The notes: a model not told the origin generated them from the sequence alone. Counted from the first letter of the stretch, positions 26,100 through 36,220 are shown. The stretch is 64,000 nt of DNA from Winogradskyella bathintestinalis (GCF_030407435.1 NZ_JASDDK010000002.1:280702-344701), one strand, 5' to 3'. Program-made: numbers and translations.

Positions 26100-28939
26100 A
26101 TAAAAATCTCATAATAGCATTCTTTTTAATTGTAGTGTTTGGCTTTTCTTCTAAAGCTCAAAATGCTATGGATATAAGTGCCGAGGTAAATGTAGACACC
26201 AAAACTATAACTATTTCTCAAACCATTGTTTATAAAAATGAATCTAACGATGTGCTTAACGCCATTTATCTTAGTGATTGGAATCATAGTTACTCAAGCA
26301 AATCTACTCCATTAGCTAAACGCTTTGAGGAAGAGTTCAGCACTAAATTTCATTTAGCAAAAGATGAGCAACGTGGATCAACGGTTATAACGACTATTAA
26401 AAACGAGAATAATTCCTTGTTAGAATATAGTCGGTTAGAAAAACATCCAGATGTCATAAAAGTTAATTTAAAGACCCCTTTACAGCCAAGTCAAGCTTAC
26501 CATATAAAACTCAGTTACCAACTTTTAATACCAGATGCTACTTTTACAGATTATGGTATCACAAAATCGAACGATTTCAATTTAAAATACTGGTATATTA
26601 CGCCAGCTGTTTATAATGGAAATTGGCACTATTATAGCAATAAAAATTTAGATGATTTATTTATACCAAAATCGGATATCTCATTGCGAATTACACATCC
26701 AAGGAATTACAAAGTTACGTCTGAACTAGATTTTAACGCCGTAGATTTTGGCGAAGATCCTAATACCCAAACAACAATTCTTACTGGCCAAAATCGCATC
26801 GACACCTATTTATCGCTAAATAAATTTCCCCCTTACGGTTTTGTTCAAACCGATGACTTTACCATAATCTCTAATATTAGCGAAAAAGGTTTACAAAGCC
26901 CAGAAAAAGCAATCATCACAGATAGAGTAACGAAATATTTAACCGAACATTTGGGCGATTATCCACATCAGCAATTGTTAGTGTCTTCTATCGATTACGG
27001 TAAGAACCCCTTATATGGACTTAACCAATTACCCGCTTTTTTCAGGCCTTTTCCTAATGATTTTCAATATGAATTAAAATTAGTTAAAACGGCGGTAAAA
27101 AAATATATAGACAATGTACTTCTGCTCAACCCAAGAAAAGAACATTGGTTAAGTGAAGGGCTTCAAATATATTATTTAACCAAATATGTAGAAGAATACT
27201 ATCCAGATATGAAACTATTAGGTACTTTGGCCGATATTTGGGGAATTAAATCGTTTCATGCTGCAAATTTAAATTTCAACTATCGGTATTATTTATATGC
27301 TATGGAAATAGCCAGAAAAAATAAAGATCAGCCGTTGACTATGTCTAAAGATTCTCTTACAAAATTTAATGCCAACATCGCTGGTAAGTTTAAAGCAGGT
27401 ATTGGTCTTAATTATCTAGATGAATTTGCCAATGATATTAATTTATCTGAATTAATTACAGAATTTCTTAAAAAAAATCAATTAAAATCAATCAACACTA
27501 GTGATTTTGAGACGTTTGTAACCTCTAAAACAAATAAAGATATACGTTGGTTTTTCACGGATTATATAAATACTAGAAAAAAAATTGATTTCAAGATTTC
27601 AAACGTAAAAACGTCTCAAGACTCTATAATACTGACCATTAAGAACAAGCGAGATAATTCAATGCCAATATCTCTATTTAAATTAAAAAACGATTCAGTT
27701 ATTGGTAAATTATGGGTTGAGAATATAAAAGAAACTAAAACAATCACCATCCCAAAAGACAGCACGGAAAAGTTAGCTTTAGATTTCAACAACATTATAC
27801 CAGAATATAATCAACGTGATAATTACAAAGCAGTAGAAGGCTCATTTCTTAACAATAAACCGTTACAGTTTCGTTTATTTAAAGATGTTGAAGACGCTAA
27901 CTATAATCAAGTATTTCTGATGCCGCTAGTTGAATTCAACAATATTTATGACGGTTTAACACTTGGAGCGAAATTCTATAATAAAACGATACTAAGAAAA
28001 CGTTTAAATTATAAATTCTCACCTCAATATGCCACAAAGTCAAAATCCTTTACAGGTGGTTTGAGTGTTTATTATACGCACAATTTAGAAAATCAGAAAC
28101 TATATGATATCACCTATGGCCTCTCTGCAGGATATCAAGCCTTTGCTGAAGATGCTTTTTTTACTCGGATACGTCCGTCTATAACTTTTAGCTTTAGAGA
28201 TGATTCCGATTTCAGATCCAATAAAATAGATCAAATTAATGCCAGGTACGTAAGTATTAAAAGAGAACTCGGTGAAAATGCTACCGTTACTATTGATGAA
28301 CCTGATTATGGTGTGTTTAACTTAAGATACATCCACTCTAACCCAGGCATTATTAACTATTCTACATTTAGAACTGACGTTCAAATTGCAGATAAATTCA
28401 GTAAACTATCTCTCAATTATGAATTTAGAAAACTGACTAAAAGTAATAGAAATATCAATTTTAGATTTTTTGCAGGTTACTTTTTAAAAAACAATTCGGA
28501 TTTAGGATCTAATTATTTTAGTTTCGCCCTCGACAGACCAACAGATTACTTATTCGATTTCAACTATTTAGGAAGATCTGAAGCGTCAGGCATCTTTAGC
28601 CAGCAAATTATAATAGCTGAAGGAGGATTTAAGTCAAAATTAGAAACACCATTTGCCAACCAATGGATGACCACGGCTAATTTTAGTACGTCGATTTGGC
28701 GATACATCCAGGCTTATGGAGATGTTGGTTTGGTAAAAAACAAATATGATAGTGCCAAATTTGTTTACGATTCTGGTATTCGATTAACCTTGGTGGAAGA
28801 TTATTTTGAGATATATTTCCCTGTTTATTCTAATCTTGGATGGGAAATCGCACAACAAAACTACGACCAACGGATCCGTTTTATGTTTACTGTAGATCCC
28901 CAAGTCCTTTTAGGACTATTTAGACGAAAGTGGTATTAA
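26096..28939 (+). CDS. M1-peptidase-like protein without zinc motif, with C-terminal barrel-like region
   Basis: This 947-residue protein has a signal peptide (IVVFGFSSKAQ). Residues about 25-520 follow the M1 aminopeptidase layout: a beta N-domain, then a gluzincin-like catalytic region. The zinc helix HExxH is replaced by KTAVK (331-335), while the third-ligand motif HWLSEGLQIYY (E354) remains. The GAMEN counterpart is altered (YGLNQLPAFF). Residues about 600-947 are strand-rich and end in aromatic WY, like an outer-membrane barrel. The start is a TTG overlapping the upstream stop, so it is translated with the EEP gene. Peptidase activity is unlikely. Confidence 0.8.
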   Translation: MNKNLIIAFFLIVVFGFSSKAQNAMDISAEVNVDTKTITISQTIVYKNESNDVLNAIYLSDWNHSYSSKSTPLAKRFEEEFSTKFHLAKDEQRGSTVITTIKNENNSLLEYSRLEKHPDVIKVNLKTPLQPSQAYHIKLSYQLLIPDATFTDYGITKSNDFNLKYWYITPAVYNGNWHYYSNKNLDDLFIPKSDISLRITHPRNYKVTSELDFNAVDFGEDPNTQTTILTGQNRIDTYLSLNKFPPYGFVQTDDFTIISNISEKGLQSPEKAIITDRVTKYLTEHLGDYPHQQLLVSSIDYGKNPLYGLNQLPAFFRPFPNDFQYELKLVKTAVKKYIDNVLLLNPRKEHWLSEGLQIYYLTKYVEEYYPDMKLLGTLADIWGIKSFHAANLNFNYRYYLYAMEIARKNKDQPLTMSKDSLTKFNANIAGKFKAGIGLNYLDEFANDINLSELITEFLKKNQLKSINTSDFETFVTSKTNKDIRWFFTDYINTRKKIDFKISNVKTSQDSIILTIKNKRDNSMPISLFKLKNDSVIGKLWVENIKETKTITIPKDSTEKLALDFNNIIPEYNQRDNYKAVEGSFLNNKPLQFRLFKDVEDANYNQVFLMPLVEFNNIYDGLTLGAKFYNKTILRKRLNYKFSPQYATKSKSFTGGLSVYYTHNLENQKLYDITYGLSAGYQAFAEDAFFTRIRPSITFSFRDDSDFRSNKIDQINARYVSIKRELGENATVTIDEPDYGVFNLRYIHSNPGIINYSTFRTDVQIADKFSKLSLNYEFRKLTKSNRNINFRFFAGYFLKNNSDLGSNYFSFALDRPTDYLFDFNYLGRSEASGIFSQQIIIAEGGFKSKLETPFANQWMTTANFSTSIWRYIQAYGDVGLVKNKYDSAKFVYDSGIRLTLVEDYFEIYFPVYSNLGWEIAQQNYDQRIRFMFTVDPQVLLGLFRRKWY

Positions 28940-29204
28940 TCTGTCGCCATATACTTTATCTGTAATCTTTAATCATTAACAGTTCTTTTAAAGTTAATAG
29001 CCCTTAATATATAAGCGTGCTAAGTTATATTAAGAATGTTTCGATCTAGACATCAACATTCAATTTATATAAAAGCACAACAATTTTTTCGAGGCTCATT
29101 AACAAATTCTTATTGAAAAGTTAATTTATTAATTTTATTTAGAGAATTCTTTGCTTTTTGATTCTTTTTGTGAGAATAATTCATTATTATAACGTTCTGT
29201 ACTA
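28940..29204. other. Noncoding leader region before the E1 gene
   Basis: The 349 bases between the M1-like stop and the E1 start contain no credible gene. The distal end (29205-29235) is the promoter of the E1 gene. The remainder is AT-rich with no hairpin I would call. Confidence 0.6.
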
Positions 29205-29235
29205 TTGTATAAAATTTTTAATTTTTGTACTTTCG
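29205..29235 (+). promoter_or_regulatory. Promoter for the fused E1 gene
   Basis: TTG (29205-29207), a 20-base spacer and TACTTTCG (29228-29235), one mismatch from TAnnTTTG. The ATG follows 53 bases later. Confidence 0.55.
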
Positions 29236-29288
29236 CAAGACTAAATTAATTCGAATACAATTTAGTTCACACTTAAAACAGTTCTTAG

Positions 29289-31700
29289 ATGAAGACTAAT
29301 CCTAACACCAAAACAGAAATTACTTTTGATGATTTTAAAGCGGAAGTTTTAAATGATTATAAACTCGCAGTAACTAGTAGAGAATGTAGTTTGTTAGGGC
29401 GTCGAGAAGTTTTAACTGGTAAAGCCAAATTTGGTATTTTTGGTGATGGTAAAGAAATTCCACAAATTGCATGGGCTAAAGCCTTTGAAAATGGTGATTT
29501 TCGATCTGGCTACTATAGAGACCAAACGTTTATGATGGCCATTGGCGAATTAACTATAGAGCAGTTTTTTGCCGGCTTGTATGCCAATACAGATATAAAA
29601 GATGAACCTATGTCTGCTGGCCGCCAAATGGGAGGCCACTTTGCCACTCACAGCTTAGATGAAGATGGCCATTGGAAAAATTTAACGGAACAGAAAAATT
29701 CTAGTGCCGATATATCACCTACGGCAGGCCAAATGCCTCGACTTTTAGGTTTAGCACAAGCATCTAAAATCTATAGAAAAGTTAAGGGTATAGACACTAC
29801 AAATTTTTCTAAGTCTGGAAATGAAATTGCTTGGGGAACTATTGGTAATGCTAGTACGAGTGAAGGTTTGTTTTTTGAAACCATAAATGCTGCTGGTGTG
29901 TTACAAGTTCCTATGATCGTTAGCATATGGGATGATAATTATGGTATTTCTGTACATGCAAGGCACCAAACTACGAAAGAAAATATATCTGAAATTTTGA
30001 AAGGGTTTCAACGCGATGAAGACGATAAAGGTTACGAGATTTTTAGAGTCGACGGTTGGAATTATCCTGAATTAATGGATACCTACCAAAGAGCTGCTAA
30101 AATTTCTAGAAAAGAACATGTTCCTGTAATGATCCATGTTCAAGAACTAACGCAACCTCAAGGCCATTCTACATCTGGATCTCACGAGCGTTACAAAAAT
30201 CAAGAACGTTTAGCTTGGGAAGCTGAATACGATTGTAACGTACAAATGCGAAAATGGATTATTGAAAATAATATCGCAACTACTGAAGAATTAGTCTCGT
30301 TAGAACGTAGTATTAAAAAAGAAGTTAGAGCAGCTAAAAAAGCAGCCTGGACCGCTTTTATTAACCCTGTTTTAGCAGAACGTATTGAAGCTCTGAACAT
30401 TTTAGAGCGTTTAGCTTCAACGAGCGCAAATGGTGTTTTTATCAAAAAATTAAAGAACGATTTAGAAGTTATGGATGAGCCATTGAGACGCGATTTATTA
30501 TCCGCTACTCGCAAGGCATTACGCTACGTAGTTTCAGAATCTTCTTCTGAAAAATTGGCTCTTCAAAATTGGATTAATGATTACATCAGTAAAAATCAAC
30601 CAAAATACAGTTCACACTTATATAGTGAATCATCACACAATGCCTTAAACCAATCTGAAATTTTACCAACTTACGATACTAAGGCACAAGATGTTGACGG
30701 ACGTGTAGTTTTAAGAGACAATTTTGATGCTATATTTAATAATTATCCTGAAGCTTTAATTTTTGGTGAGGATGCTGGTTATATTGGTGACGTTAATCAA
30801 GGACTGGAAGGACTTCAAGAAAAATATGGTGAACTGAGGGTTTCTGACACTGGTATTAGAGAAGCTACTATAATAGGTCAAGGTATTGGTATGGCGATGC
30901 GCGGATTACGCCCTATAGCCGAAATTCAATATTTAGATTATATAATGTATGCGCTTCAAATTATGAGTGACGATTTAGCAACCGTTCATTATAGAACTAA
31001 AGGTCGCCAAAAAGCACCTTTAATTGTAAGGACTCGTGGTCATCGTTTAGAAGGCATTTGGCATTCTGGTTCACAATTAGGTGGAGTTCTCAATTTAATC
31101 AGAGGTATCCACGTCTTAGTTCCGAGAAATATGACCAAAGCCGCTGGTTTTTATAATACATTATTAGATAGTGACGAACCCGCTTTAGTTGTAGAATGTT
31201 TAAACGGTTATCGTCTAAAAGAAAAGTTACCTAACAATCTCGGTAAGTTTAAAACACCTCTAGGGGTCGTTGAAACCATTAGAGAGGGTGAGGATATTAC
31301 GTTAGTGTCTTATGGTTCTACCCTACGCTTAGTGGAACAAGCAGCGAAAGAACTACAGGTAGTTGGTATAGATGCTGAAATTATTGATATTCAATCTTTA
31401 TTACCGTTTGATTTAAATCACGATATCGTAAAGAGTATCTCAAAAACCAATAGAGTTATGGTTATTGACGAAGATGTAAAAGGTGGAGCCTCGGCATATA
31501 TTTTAGATCAAATAATAAACGAACAAAATGCATTCCGATATTTAGACAGTCAACCAAAAACACTAGCTGCAAAAGCGCACAGACCAGCTTATGGCACTGA
31601 TGGCGATTATTTCTCAAAACCATCCGTAGAAGATATATTTGAAGCGATTTATGACGTAATGCACGAGCTAAATCCAAATGATTATCCAAAATTGAGATAA
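29289..31700 (+). CDS. Fused E1 alpha/beta subunit of 2-oxoisovalerate-type dehydrogenase
   Basis: This 803-residue thiamine-diphosphate enzyme carries out oxidative decarboxylation of branched-chain 2-oxo acids. The alpha half (about 1-390) contains the TPP motif region IGNASTSEGLFFETINAAG to WDDNYGIS and the phosphorylation-loop-like SHERYKNQERL. The beta half (about 455-803) has GEDAGYIGDVNQGL, the EIQYLDYIMYALQ region, the APLIVRTRGH strand and LVSYGSTLRLVEQAA. Bacteroidota commonly carry this alpha-beta fusion. The canonical GDG is GNA here. No E2 or E3 gene is adjacent. The family is certain; substrate preference is inferred. Confidence 0.9.
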   Translation: MKTNPNTKTEITFDDFKAEVLNDYKLAVTSRECSLLGRREVLTGKAKFGIFGDGKEIPQIAWAKAFENGDFRSGYYRDQTFMMAIGELTIEQFFAGLYANTDIKDEPMSAGRQMGGHFATHSLDEDGHWKNLTEQKNSSADISPTAGQMPRLLGLAQASKIYRKVKGIDTTNFSKSGNEIAWGTIGNASTSEGLFFETINAAGVLQVPMIVSIWDDNYGISVHARHQTTKENISEILKGFQRDEDDKGYEIFRVDGWNYPELMDTYQRAAKISRKEHVPVMIHVQELTQPQGHSTSGSHERYKNQERLAWEAEYDCNVQMRKWIIENNIATTEELVSLERSIKKEVRAAKKAAWTAFINPVLAERIEALNILERLASTSANGVFIKKLKNDLEVMDEPLRRDLLSATRKALRYVVSESSSEKLALQNWINDYISKNQPKYSSHLYSESSHNALNQSEILPTYDTKAQDVDGRVVLRDNFDAIFNNYPEALIFGEDAGYIGDVNQGLEGLQEKYGELRVSDTGIREATIIGQGIGMAMRGLRPIAEIQYLDYIMYALQIMSDDLATVHYRTKGRQKAPLIVRTRGHRLEGIWHSGSQLGGVLNLIRGIHVLVPRNMTKAAGFYNTLLDSDEPALVVECLNGYRLKEKLPNNLGKFKTPLGVVETIREGEDITLVSYGSTLRLVEQAAKELQVVGIDAEIIDIQSLLPFDLNHDIVKSISKTNRVMVIDEDVKGGASAYILDQIINEQNAFRYLDSQPKTLAAKAHRPAYGTDGDYFSKPSVEDIFEAIYDVMHELNPNDYPKLR

Positions 31701-31723
31701 ACATCACTATTTATAATTTTTTG

Positions 31724-31760
31724 AAGCAGTTAATTAGTTATAGTTAACTGCTTTTATTTT
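31724..31760 (+). terminator. Terminator after the E1 gene
   Basis: AAGCAGTTAA (31724-31733) pairs perfectly with TTAACTGCTT (31744-31753) around a ten-base loop, followed by a T-rich tail. Confidence 0.8.
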
Positions 31761-31803
31761 TATCTTAGAAGTGATTTTAACCTCAACTGTGTAAAATTAT
31801 AAT

Positions 31804-32280
31804 ATGAAAATTGAATCCATAGTCACTATAAAGAAAGAACTAAAGCACCTACCTCAAGAAGAGTTGCTAGAATTGTGTCTGCGTTTAGGAAAATTTAAAA
31901 AAGAAAACAAAGCACTACTCACCTATTTATTATTTGAATCTCATGACGAAGATGGATACATTACAAGTGTAAAATCAACTTTAGATGACTTGTTTGAAGG
32001 TATTAACTCAGACAGTTATTTCTATATGAAGAAAACCATTCGGAAGATTTTAAGACAGATTCGTATTTATAGTCGGTATTCCTTAAAGAAAACGACGGAA
32101 GTTGAACTCTTGCTCTATTTCTGTGAACGTTTGAATGAGTTGAAACCATCAATACATAGAAATACCACACTCAGCAATTTATACGAACGTCAGATGGCTT
32201 CTATTAAGAAAAAAATTAGTGTATTACATGAAGATTTGCAGTATGACTATAATTTACAATTAAAGCAATTGGAACGCTAA
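31804..32280 (+). CDS. Conserved helical protein of unknown function (DUF6155-like)
   Basis: This 158-residue, highly charged, helix-predicted protein opens ESIVTIKKELKHLPQEELLE, has a Lys-rich core (FYMKKTIRKILRQIRIYSRY) and ends in LQLKQLER. There is no signal peptide or membrane helix. I think it resembles DUF6155 proteins, but I am not certain. It stands between the E1 terminator and the convergent methyltransferase, in its own unit. The remaining 226 bases to the next gene show nothing. Biochemical role unknown. Confidence 0.7.
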   Translation: MKIESIVTIKKELKHLPQEELLELCLRLGKFKKENKALLTYLLFESHDEDGYITSVKSTLDDLFEGINSDSYFYMKKTIRKILRQIRIYSRYSLKKTTEVELLLYFCERLNELKPSIHRNTTLSNLYERQMASIKKKISVLHEDLQYDYNLQLKQLER

Positions 32281-32506
32281 AACTATTTAAAGAAAATGCT
32301 AAGGCACAAATTTGAATTCTGAAAACGGTAACTATAGTTTGATATCAATTACCTAAAGATTTGCAACGTAGTATCGATTAGCCTAACGGAAATTCAATTA
32401 GTCATTCGAAATTTATATCATTTTTAAAACTTAACTTACGTTTAGAATTAGAAAGAAATAGCTACGGCTTAAAAATTATAACTACTGCTAAAAACTAATC
32501 AACAAA

Positions 32507-33664
32507 TTATTGCTTACTTGCTTTTCGGCTACCTTCATACATTTCGTACTTCACCAATCTCGCTTCGAGCTTTGCGTTGAAGACTTTAATTTTTCGTGAG
32601 GGTCTAAGTCCAACAGATTTTAAAGCTTCAAGATTCGAAGTAATTAACCACGCATTCGTACCTGGATAACCATGCTTTAAAGTTGTACCAATGTTACCAT
32701 AAAATTCATCAACATTCAAATTTTCTAATCGTTCACCATAGGGTGGATTAAATACCATATGTAATTTCTCATTGCCAGATTTTTGAGTTTTAAAGAAATC
32801 CTCATGTTGAATATGCACAAATTCATCTAAATGGGCATTCTTTATATTGTCCTTGGCTTTGGCTACGGCTGAAGGCGACTTATCATAACCTAATATTTTA
32901 TGGTGAAAATCACGCGTTTTTTTCAAAAGCGATTCTTCAATTTTTTCAAATAAATCGACATCCCAATCTTCCCACCGTTCAAAAGCGAATTCCTTCCGCA
33001 TTAAATTTGGCGGTATATTGCAGGCAATCATAGCCGCTTCTACCAACATCGTTCCACTACCACACATAGGATCCATAAAGTCCGTTTGCCCATCCCAGCC
33101 GCTCATAATAATTAGTCCGGCAGCTAAAACTTCGTTTATTGGTGCAATATTGGTAGCCGTTTTATAACCTCTTCTATGTAAGGATTCGCCTGAGGTATCT
33201 AGTGAAATCGTGCAACGCTGACGATCAATATGAACATTGATTTTTAAATCTGGAAAACGTAAATCTACATCGGGTCTCGTGCCATCTATATCTCTAAATC
33301 GATCTACAATAGCGTCTTTTGTTTTTAAAGCCGTGTATTGCGAATGTGTAAAAACACTATTATGAACCGTGGCATCAACAGCCAAAGAACCTGTAGACTT
33401 CAAGTAGTTTTCCCACTTTATATTTTTAACATGTTTATATAGATCCTCTTCCTTAACAACTCTAAAAGAATGAATAGGTTTTAGAATTTTAATTGCCGTT
33501 CTTAAACCGAGATTGGCCTTATACATAAATCCTTTATCCCCAACAAAACTTACATTACGCACTCCCTTTTCTACTTGCATAGCGCCAAGTTGGGTAAGCT
33601 CTTTTGCTAAAATATCTTCGAAGCCAAATAGTGTCTTGGCTAACATTTTGAAATTATTGTCCAT
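32507..33664 (-). CDS. THUMP-domain class I RNA methyltransferase (RlmL-like)
   Basis: This 385-residue SAM-dependent methyltransferase has an N-terminal THUMP domain (about residues 50-155) that binds structured RNA. The catalytic Rossmann domain has DPMCGSGTMLVEAAMIA (198-213, SAM site) and the NPPY motif NPPYGERL (306-313), typical of N2-guanine or N6-adenine RNA methylation. The architecture matches the COG0116 group that includes the N-terminal half of RlmKL, which methylates G2445 of 23S rRNA. The target base cannot be fixed from sequence. The start ATG is at 33662-33664. The next gene is divergent 210 bases away. Confidence 0.9.
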   Translation of the reverse strand: MDNNFKMLAKTLFGFEDILAKELTQLGAMQVEKGVRNVSFVGDKGFMYKANLGLRTAIKILKPIHSFRVVKEEDLYKHVKNIKWENYLKSTGSLAVDATVHNSVFTHSQYTALKTKDAIVDRFRDIDGTRPDVDLRFPDLKINVHIDRQRCTISLDTSGESLHRRGYKTATNIAPINEVLAAGLIIMSGWDGQTDFMDPMCGSGTMLVEAAMIACNIPPNLMRKEFAFERWEDWDVDLFEKIEESLLKKTRDFHHKILGYDKSPSAVAKAKDNIKNAHLDEFVHIQHEDFFKTQKSGNEKLHMVFNPPYGERLENLNVDEFYGNIGTTLKHGYPGTNAWLITSNLEALKSVGLRPSRKIKVFNAKLEARLVKYEMYEGSRKASKQ

Positions 33665-33874
33665 ACATTAGGTCTGTGAGATTACAAAAATACAGTATTT
33701 TTGCAGGACGCAATAAACAATTATATTATTTGAAAATTCCAACAATTACGTCATCGTTGCCTTGCGTACAATCCGTAGGGTTCACCTCAAGGTATGTAAA
33801 ATGGAAAAAATCTGATTTATAAATAATTAAACTAAAAATCTCGCAAATTCGGGACTGCTTTCGTAGATAATGAT

Positions 33875-34606
33875 ATGAATAAATCCACAGAACAATGGTA
33901 TGCCTCTTGGTTTGACACGCCTTACTACCATATTTTATACAAAGATAGAGACTATGATGAAGCCCAAGGGTTTATGGATAATCTCACCAAGTATCTTAAT
34001 CTACCAGCGGGCGGAAAGATTTTAGATTTGGCTTGTGGCAAGGGCCGACATTCTGTATACCTCAACTCATTGGGATATAATGTTACTGGAGTTGATTTAT
34101 CTGAGCAAAGTATTGAATACGCAAAGCAATTTGAAAATGAAACCTTGAAGTTCAATGTTCATGATATGAGTAAAACGTATCCCGATACTTTTGATGCCGT
34201 TTTTAATCTTTTTACAAGTTTTGGATATTTCGATGATGAAGATTGTAATCTTAAAACAATAAAATCCATCAAAGCTGAACTCAATGAATATGGGTTTGGA
34301 GTCATAGATTTTATGAATACCAACTATGTCGTCGAAAATTTAGTTGCCGAAGATATTAAAACGGTTGAGGGTATTGATTTCCATCAAAAGCGCTATGTAG
34401 AAGATGGTTATATTATAAAAGACATCAGTTTTGAGGCTGATGGAGAACAATTTGAATTTCAAGAACGCGTAAAGGCATTTAGCTTAGAAGATTTTGAGAC
34501 CCTATTTGAAAAAGCAGGTGTTCATTTGTTGGATATTTTTGGCGATTTTAAATTGCGAAAATTTCATTCTAAAACATCAGAACGCTTAATTATGATTTTT
34601 AAGTAA
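33875..34606 (+). CDS. Class I SAM-dependent methyltransferase
   Basis: This 243-residue methyltransferase has glycine-rich motif I ILDLACGKGRHSVYLNSLGY (about 50-69), motif II TGVDLSEQSIEYAK, then VFNLFTSFGYFDDEDCNLKT and a beta-rich C-terminal half. The opening WYASWFDTPYYHILYKDRDY is a family marker of a group common in Bacteroidota. The acceptor is unknown. It is followed one base after its stop by the ZIP transporter, so the two are one transcript. Confidence 0.88.
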   Translation: MNKSTEQWYASWFDTPYYHILYKDRDYDEAQGFMDNLTKYLNLPAGGKILDLACGKGRHSVYLNSLGYNVTGVDLSEQSIEYAKQFENETLKFNVHDMSKTYPDTFDAVFNLFTSFGYFDDEDCNLKTIKSIKAELNEYGFGVIDFMNTNYVVENLVAEDIKTVEGIDFHQKRYVEDGYIIKDISFEADGEQFEFQERVKAFSLEDFETLFEKAGVHLLDIFGDFKLRKFHSKTSERLIMIFK

Positions 34607-34607
34607 A

Positions 34608-35282
34608 ATGAATAGCTACCTATTACCTCTATTAGCCGTTATCATTGGAGTTGTCATTGCTCTACTAACCAAAAAGCAAAAGTCAATTTACACCAAATTG
34701 CTTTTGTCTTTTAGTGGTGCCTTTCTACTGGCACTGACACTTTTCGATTTATTACCAGAAGTCTATCACCATATCGATGCGAAGCTAACGGGCTTATATA
34801 TTATGTGCGGTATTTTACTTCAAATAATATTAGAGTTTTTCTCAAAAGGAGCAGAACATGGTCATGTTCATATACACAAAGAAGATACTGAATTTCCTTG
34901 GTTGCTATTTATTAGTTTATGTATTCATAGCTTTTTAGAAGGTTTTCCTATCCACCAGCACAACGATATGGTTTATGGAGTGCTGATTCACAAAATCCCA
35001 ATTGCCATATTAATCACTACTTTTTTATTACAGTCTAGTTACAGTAAATTACAAATCATTAGTTTTTTGGTGGTTTTTGCTGCAATGACACCACTAGGTA
35101 CATTCATTTCGAACCATTCTAGTTTTATGACTAATTATGTCGATGTCATCAATGCTATAGTTATCGGTATCTTTTTTCATATTTCTACTACTATTTTGTT
35201 TGAAACTGGTGAGGGCCATAAATTTAATTTATCGAAATTAGTGGCGATTTGTTTGGGTATTTTGATTGCTTATTTTATTTAA
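34608..35282 (+). CDS. ZIP-family metal transporter
   Basis: This 224-residue membrane protein has about seven to eight hydrophobic segments. It carries a His-rich cytosolic loop (about 84-93, EHGHVHIHKE) and the ZIP signature helices: IHSFLEGFPIHQH followed by GVLIHKIPIAILI. These match the metal-binding helix IV and V motifs of ZIP proteins, which bring zinc or other divalent cations into the cytoplasm. It starts one base after the methyltransferase stop. It is somewhat short, but all core helices are present. Metal preference is inferred from the family. Confidence 0.88.
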   Translation: MNSYLLPLLAVIIGVVIALLTKKQKSIYTKLLLSFSGAFLLALTLFDLLPEVYHHIDAKLTGLYIMCGILLQIILEFFSKGAEHGHVHIHKEDTEFPWLLFISLCIHSFLEGFPIHQHNDMVYGVLIHKIPIAILITTFLLQSSYSKLQIISFLVVFAAMTPLGTFISNHSSFMTNYVDVINAIVIGIFFHISTTILFETGEGHKFNLSKLVAICLGILIAYFI

Positions 35283-35437
35283 AGAATTGAATTTTTATAC
35301 CTCTTATTTCCATCAGTTTTAGGTACGAAGCAATCTGATGAGATTAAGAAAGCACATCAGATTTTCATGTCCTTCGACCATGCAATGAACTAAACAATCA
35401 ATTTTATTACTAAATTTGAATTCAAAATCACTATACT

Positions 35438-35866
35438 TTGTTTTCAAAAGAAGAATCAAGACAATTAAGACAACAATTTTGGACGAGCTTCGGAAAGTCA
35501 TTTCCTAGAAAATGGTTGTTATACGACACCAAAATAAAAGGAGTTGCTTTTAAATTCCATTTCGACACTAAAGAAGCGTTGATTGCATTAGACTTAGAAG
35601 ATGATTTAGAAAACCGCATTAATTGTTGGGAAAAATTAGTGGCTCTAAAAAGCATATTAAAAAGTGAATTCTTGCCAGACGCCATTTATGAGGAAGAATA
35701 CTTTTTAGATAATGGTAAAGAAATTTCACGTATCTACTTACCTCTAGGAAAAAAAGTATCTATCCATAATAAAAATACGTGGAGAGAAGTTATGAAATTC
35801 TTTAATAAAAACATGAGTTTATTTGAAGCCTTTTTTTATGAATATCAAGATTTAATAAAAAGTTAG
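35438..35866 (+). CDS. DUF4268 domain protein
   Basis: This 142-residue soluble protein begins MFSKEESRQLRQQFWTSFGK and continues SFPRKWLLYDTKIKGVAFKF, the DUF4268 opening. The rest is mixed alpha/beta with conserved Trp, Tyr and acidic patches. The start is a TTG at 35438-35440, since the last upstream stop is at 35417-35419 and there is no ATG between. DUF4268 occurs alone or at the C-terminus of some restriction-like proteins, but no nuclease partner is nearby. Function unknown. A TATACTTTG stretch at the start codon resembles a -7 element but is probably coincidental. Confidence 0.82.
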   Translation: MFSKEESRQLRQQFWTSFGKSFPRKWLLYDTKIKGVAFKFHFDTKEALIALDLEDDLENRINCWEKLVALKSILKSEFLPDAIYEEEYFLDNGKEISRIYLPLGKKVSIHNKNTWREVMKFFNKNMSLFEAFFYEYQDLIKS

Positions 35867-36220
35867 GACAATCAAAACCCTAATACAATTAAGATCGTTT
35901 TTGATTGCGTAATTGCATTCGAGCTCATTGAACGAATTTACTAACTTTATACAGACCGCAAACCACAATGGAGAAAACTGTCCGCAGACTAAATGCTAGC
36001 CCATTGAATGGTTACCTATGACTTACATTTTAATAAAAAGTGTCCTAAACCATCAGGATTAAAAAAAATAACTTATTGTAATTTGTAATTCTCCAAATGA
36101 CTAATTTTAATAATTATTCAAAAAAATCAATTACAGACAATAGATTTAGACATTACTTACGAAGTTCTCATAAAAAGAAAAATGTAAACATAAATTTTAC
36201 TGATTTTAAATTTGTGGCAT
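35867..36220. other. 354-base gap without a gene
   Basis: The longest open frames here are under 20 codons. The sequence is AT-rich, and I see no terminator hairpin for the DUF4268 gene, no tRNA and no strong repeat. Confidence 0.7.

Noticed and set aside
35428-35445. TATACTTTG as a promoter at the DUF4268 start
   Set aside because: The spacing does not fit TAnnTTTG, and a start there would leave the TTG start codon untranscribed.
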